DNA of 64,000 nt from positions 62,001 to 126,000 of the forward strand of contig VWZX01001053.1 in assembly GCA_013399015.1 (NCBI GenBank), in the 5' to 3' direction. A program made the position numbers and the translations under genes. The notes beneath the pieces are model-generated. The model made no database searches and was not told where the DNA came from. It saw only the letters and a program-made list of their open reading frames with translations. Source of the stretch: Galbula dea. Its lineage: Eukaryota > Chordata > Aves > Piciformes > Galbulidae. Within the stretch, counting starts at the first letter, position 1, and every line of letters starts with the position of its first letter. Of this stretch, positions 62,413-64,000 are shown in pieces.

Positions 62413-64000
62413 AGCATTGTTTTTATCCCAAATTACTCAACAGAATTCAGATGGTTTGGATATATGTCACAAAACAGAAAAGTTTTGTTTCAAAAGCCTG
62501 TGAAGAGTTGCTAGGGGACAATGTTATAGTTACTTACTACATCATTATTTACAAAATCCAAACAGAAACACAGAAATTAAAAACTAAGGGCATTATAAAT
62601 CTTAGATGGTTCATAGTCAGACACAAAGACATTCTCAAGAAAATATTTCAGTATGAGATGCAGAGCTGAACTGCATATCTTAGAGCTGTAATACTTTTGC
62701 TATCTCAATTTCAATTAATAACTAATTTGAAGTACACTATTAAATGGGATTTGCTTGTGGGTGCTTCTATTGCTTGGGGTTCTGTTATTTTTTTTTTTCT
62801 TTGATAAAACATTTGGAACACTGGTTTCTTGGTTATGGTGTCATGTATTCAGTAACAGAATTGCTTTTGAGGAATGCAATGGCAGAAGTTAAATGATAAA
62901 GCTTTAGAAAGTGATATAGTAAGACCAAGACCACTGTAGCTTAAAGATAAAAACACCAAACCAATGAAACTATGATGCTGTGTGATAAATAAAATATATA
63001 AATGCATTTCAGTAGTATGAAACCAAGAAATATTATGTATCAGAATTCTAATGTAGAGCTTATAATAAAGAATTATTCTTTTGTGTGTGTGTAAAAACAT
63101 CATATTAATATTTACATTTTCTATTTTGGAAAACCAACAATAACAAAAAAGCAACAACAAAAAAACCCCCACAAAATTGGTATTTTACATATTTCCACAG
63201 GATATTTTTTCCCCTTTATTGACTCTCTGTCTTCCTCAAAAATCTTTAATATTTTTTTACTCTCCTTTACCCTTCTCCTTTTCTTTAGCCATTGACCAAT
63301 ATATGGAAGGCAGCAAACAAGAGATCAGAAAAATTGGAGTTTTGATTCTAGTTTCATTTAAATAATGTTTATATGTTTTGGCATGTAAACTGAGTTAATT
63401 AAAATTCCTCCATGGAAAGGGAACCTGAACTCAGAGGAGGATCCTGCCCATGCTTAGGTGCTTCTCCTGTGGGCAGTGTGGTTGTGACTACCATAATCCC
63501 CAGGGACCTGAAAGCTTCAGCAGGATGAATGCAACTAGCATGCTTCACTTCACTGGAGAACTTGCATGTTACTGTGGATGCTGCAGCAGAACTCAAACCC
63601 TGCAGGTTAACCCCGTTTGCACAGTAGAGAGGTATTCTTTAACAGAAGCACAGTGGAATAGCACAAAAATACAAATAACCAGCCTGACAACAGTATCAGA
63701 CCCTGCTCTGTCAATTCTGCACTCTTCTTCTTGCCCTTGCTCTTTCTATACATTGACAAAATTACAGTAATAGCTAGGCCACTAAGCAAAAGTTTATATA
63801 GGCATATATAGAGACTTCTGGATAGATTTTCCTTTTGCTCTTGTGCATTTCACAAGCTATGCTGCCTTCTTGCTTCTATTTTGTTCAAAGTTTGATTTTT
63901 GTAACATATAATGCTAAAGATAAGTCTACTGTCACCTAGCAGTTACTTGTCCATATCCTGCTTCCTCCTCACCTCCTGTTTTTCTTTTGGAACACGTATC
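62413..64000. other. AT-rich non-coding DNA
   Basis: About 1.6 kb without recognised genes. It contains an A-rich run with 'caacaa' units at 63130-63176. The sequence around 63.4-63.7 kb is GC-richer and carries overlapping short frames of 65 and 106 codons on opposite strands, neither recognisable. Confidence 0.5.
63130..63176. repeat. A-rich (CAA)n-like low-complexity run
   Basis: Units 'caacaataac' and 'gcaacaacaaaaaaac' make about 45 bases of A-rich simple sequence. Confidence 0.65.

Noticed and set aside
1..64000. tRNA, snRNA, CRISPR arrays, endogenous retrovirus or an unknown gene system
   Set aside because: I looked for tRNA B-box-like 'ggttcgaatcc' strings, regular spaced repeats, primer-binding sites and long viral-type open frames by eye, and found none convincing.

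Overview
The window is nuclear DNA from a bird. The decisive evidence is a set of CR1 non-LTR retrotransposon (chicken-repeat-1 LINE) copies. Many end in the CR1-type 3' tail (ATTCTATG-like units, read as 'catagaatcacagaat' on the opposite strand), and several carry recognisable CR1 coding remnants. The rest is AT-rich, CpG-poor DNA with no host coding exon, tRNA, rRNA or snRNA gene, CRISPR array or bacterial-style operon that I can support. Short open frames occur throughout and look like chance. The window reads as an intergenic stretch or the inside of a large intron.

Layout. 1-5 kb: AT-rich unique DNA with one old MIR-like SINE remnant near 1 kb. 5-17 kb: five short CR1 pieces (5.0, 12.3, 12.5, 15.5 and 16.3 kb). 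16.8-40.9 kb: about 24 kb with no recognisable CR1, holding AT-rich unique DNA, weak MIR-like remnants, a GC-richer island near 28.5-29 kb and one assembly join (N at 38778). 40.9-47.9 kb: a CR1 3' end, a 5' CR1 fragment (esterase of ORF1 plus the start of the ORF2 endonuclease), and a plus-strand CR1 with reverse transcriptase remnants. 47.9-52.6 kb: unique DNA. 52.6-62.4 kb: a CR1 cluster with two long copies (about 1.6 and 2.0 kb, both with reverse transcriptase remnants) and two short ones; a second N lies at 61817 inside the longest. 62.4-64 kb: unique DNA.

Twelve CR1 segments are called, ten with the element's sense strand on minus and two on plus. By their 3' sequence they fall into at least four subfamily types. 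Every coding copy is broken by stops, frameshifts or loss of key residues. All three copies that retain reverse transcriptase motif C have lost an intact F-A-D-D box, each by a different change. No gene in the window appears active, so no pathway can be described. I did not find a new biological system. The most useful observations concern CR1 decay, two assembly artefacts, a few perfect inverted repeats, and two blocks whose base composition suggests possible conserved non-coding DNA.
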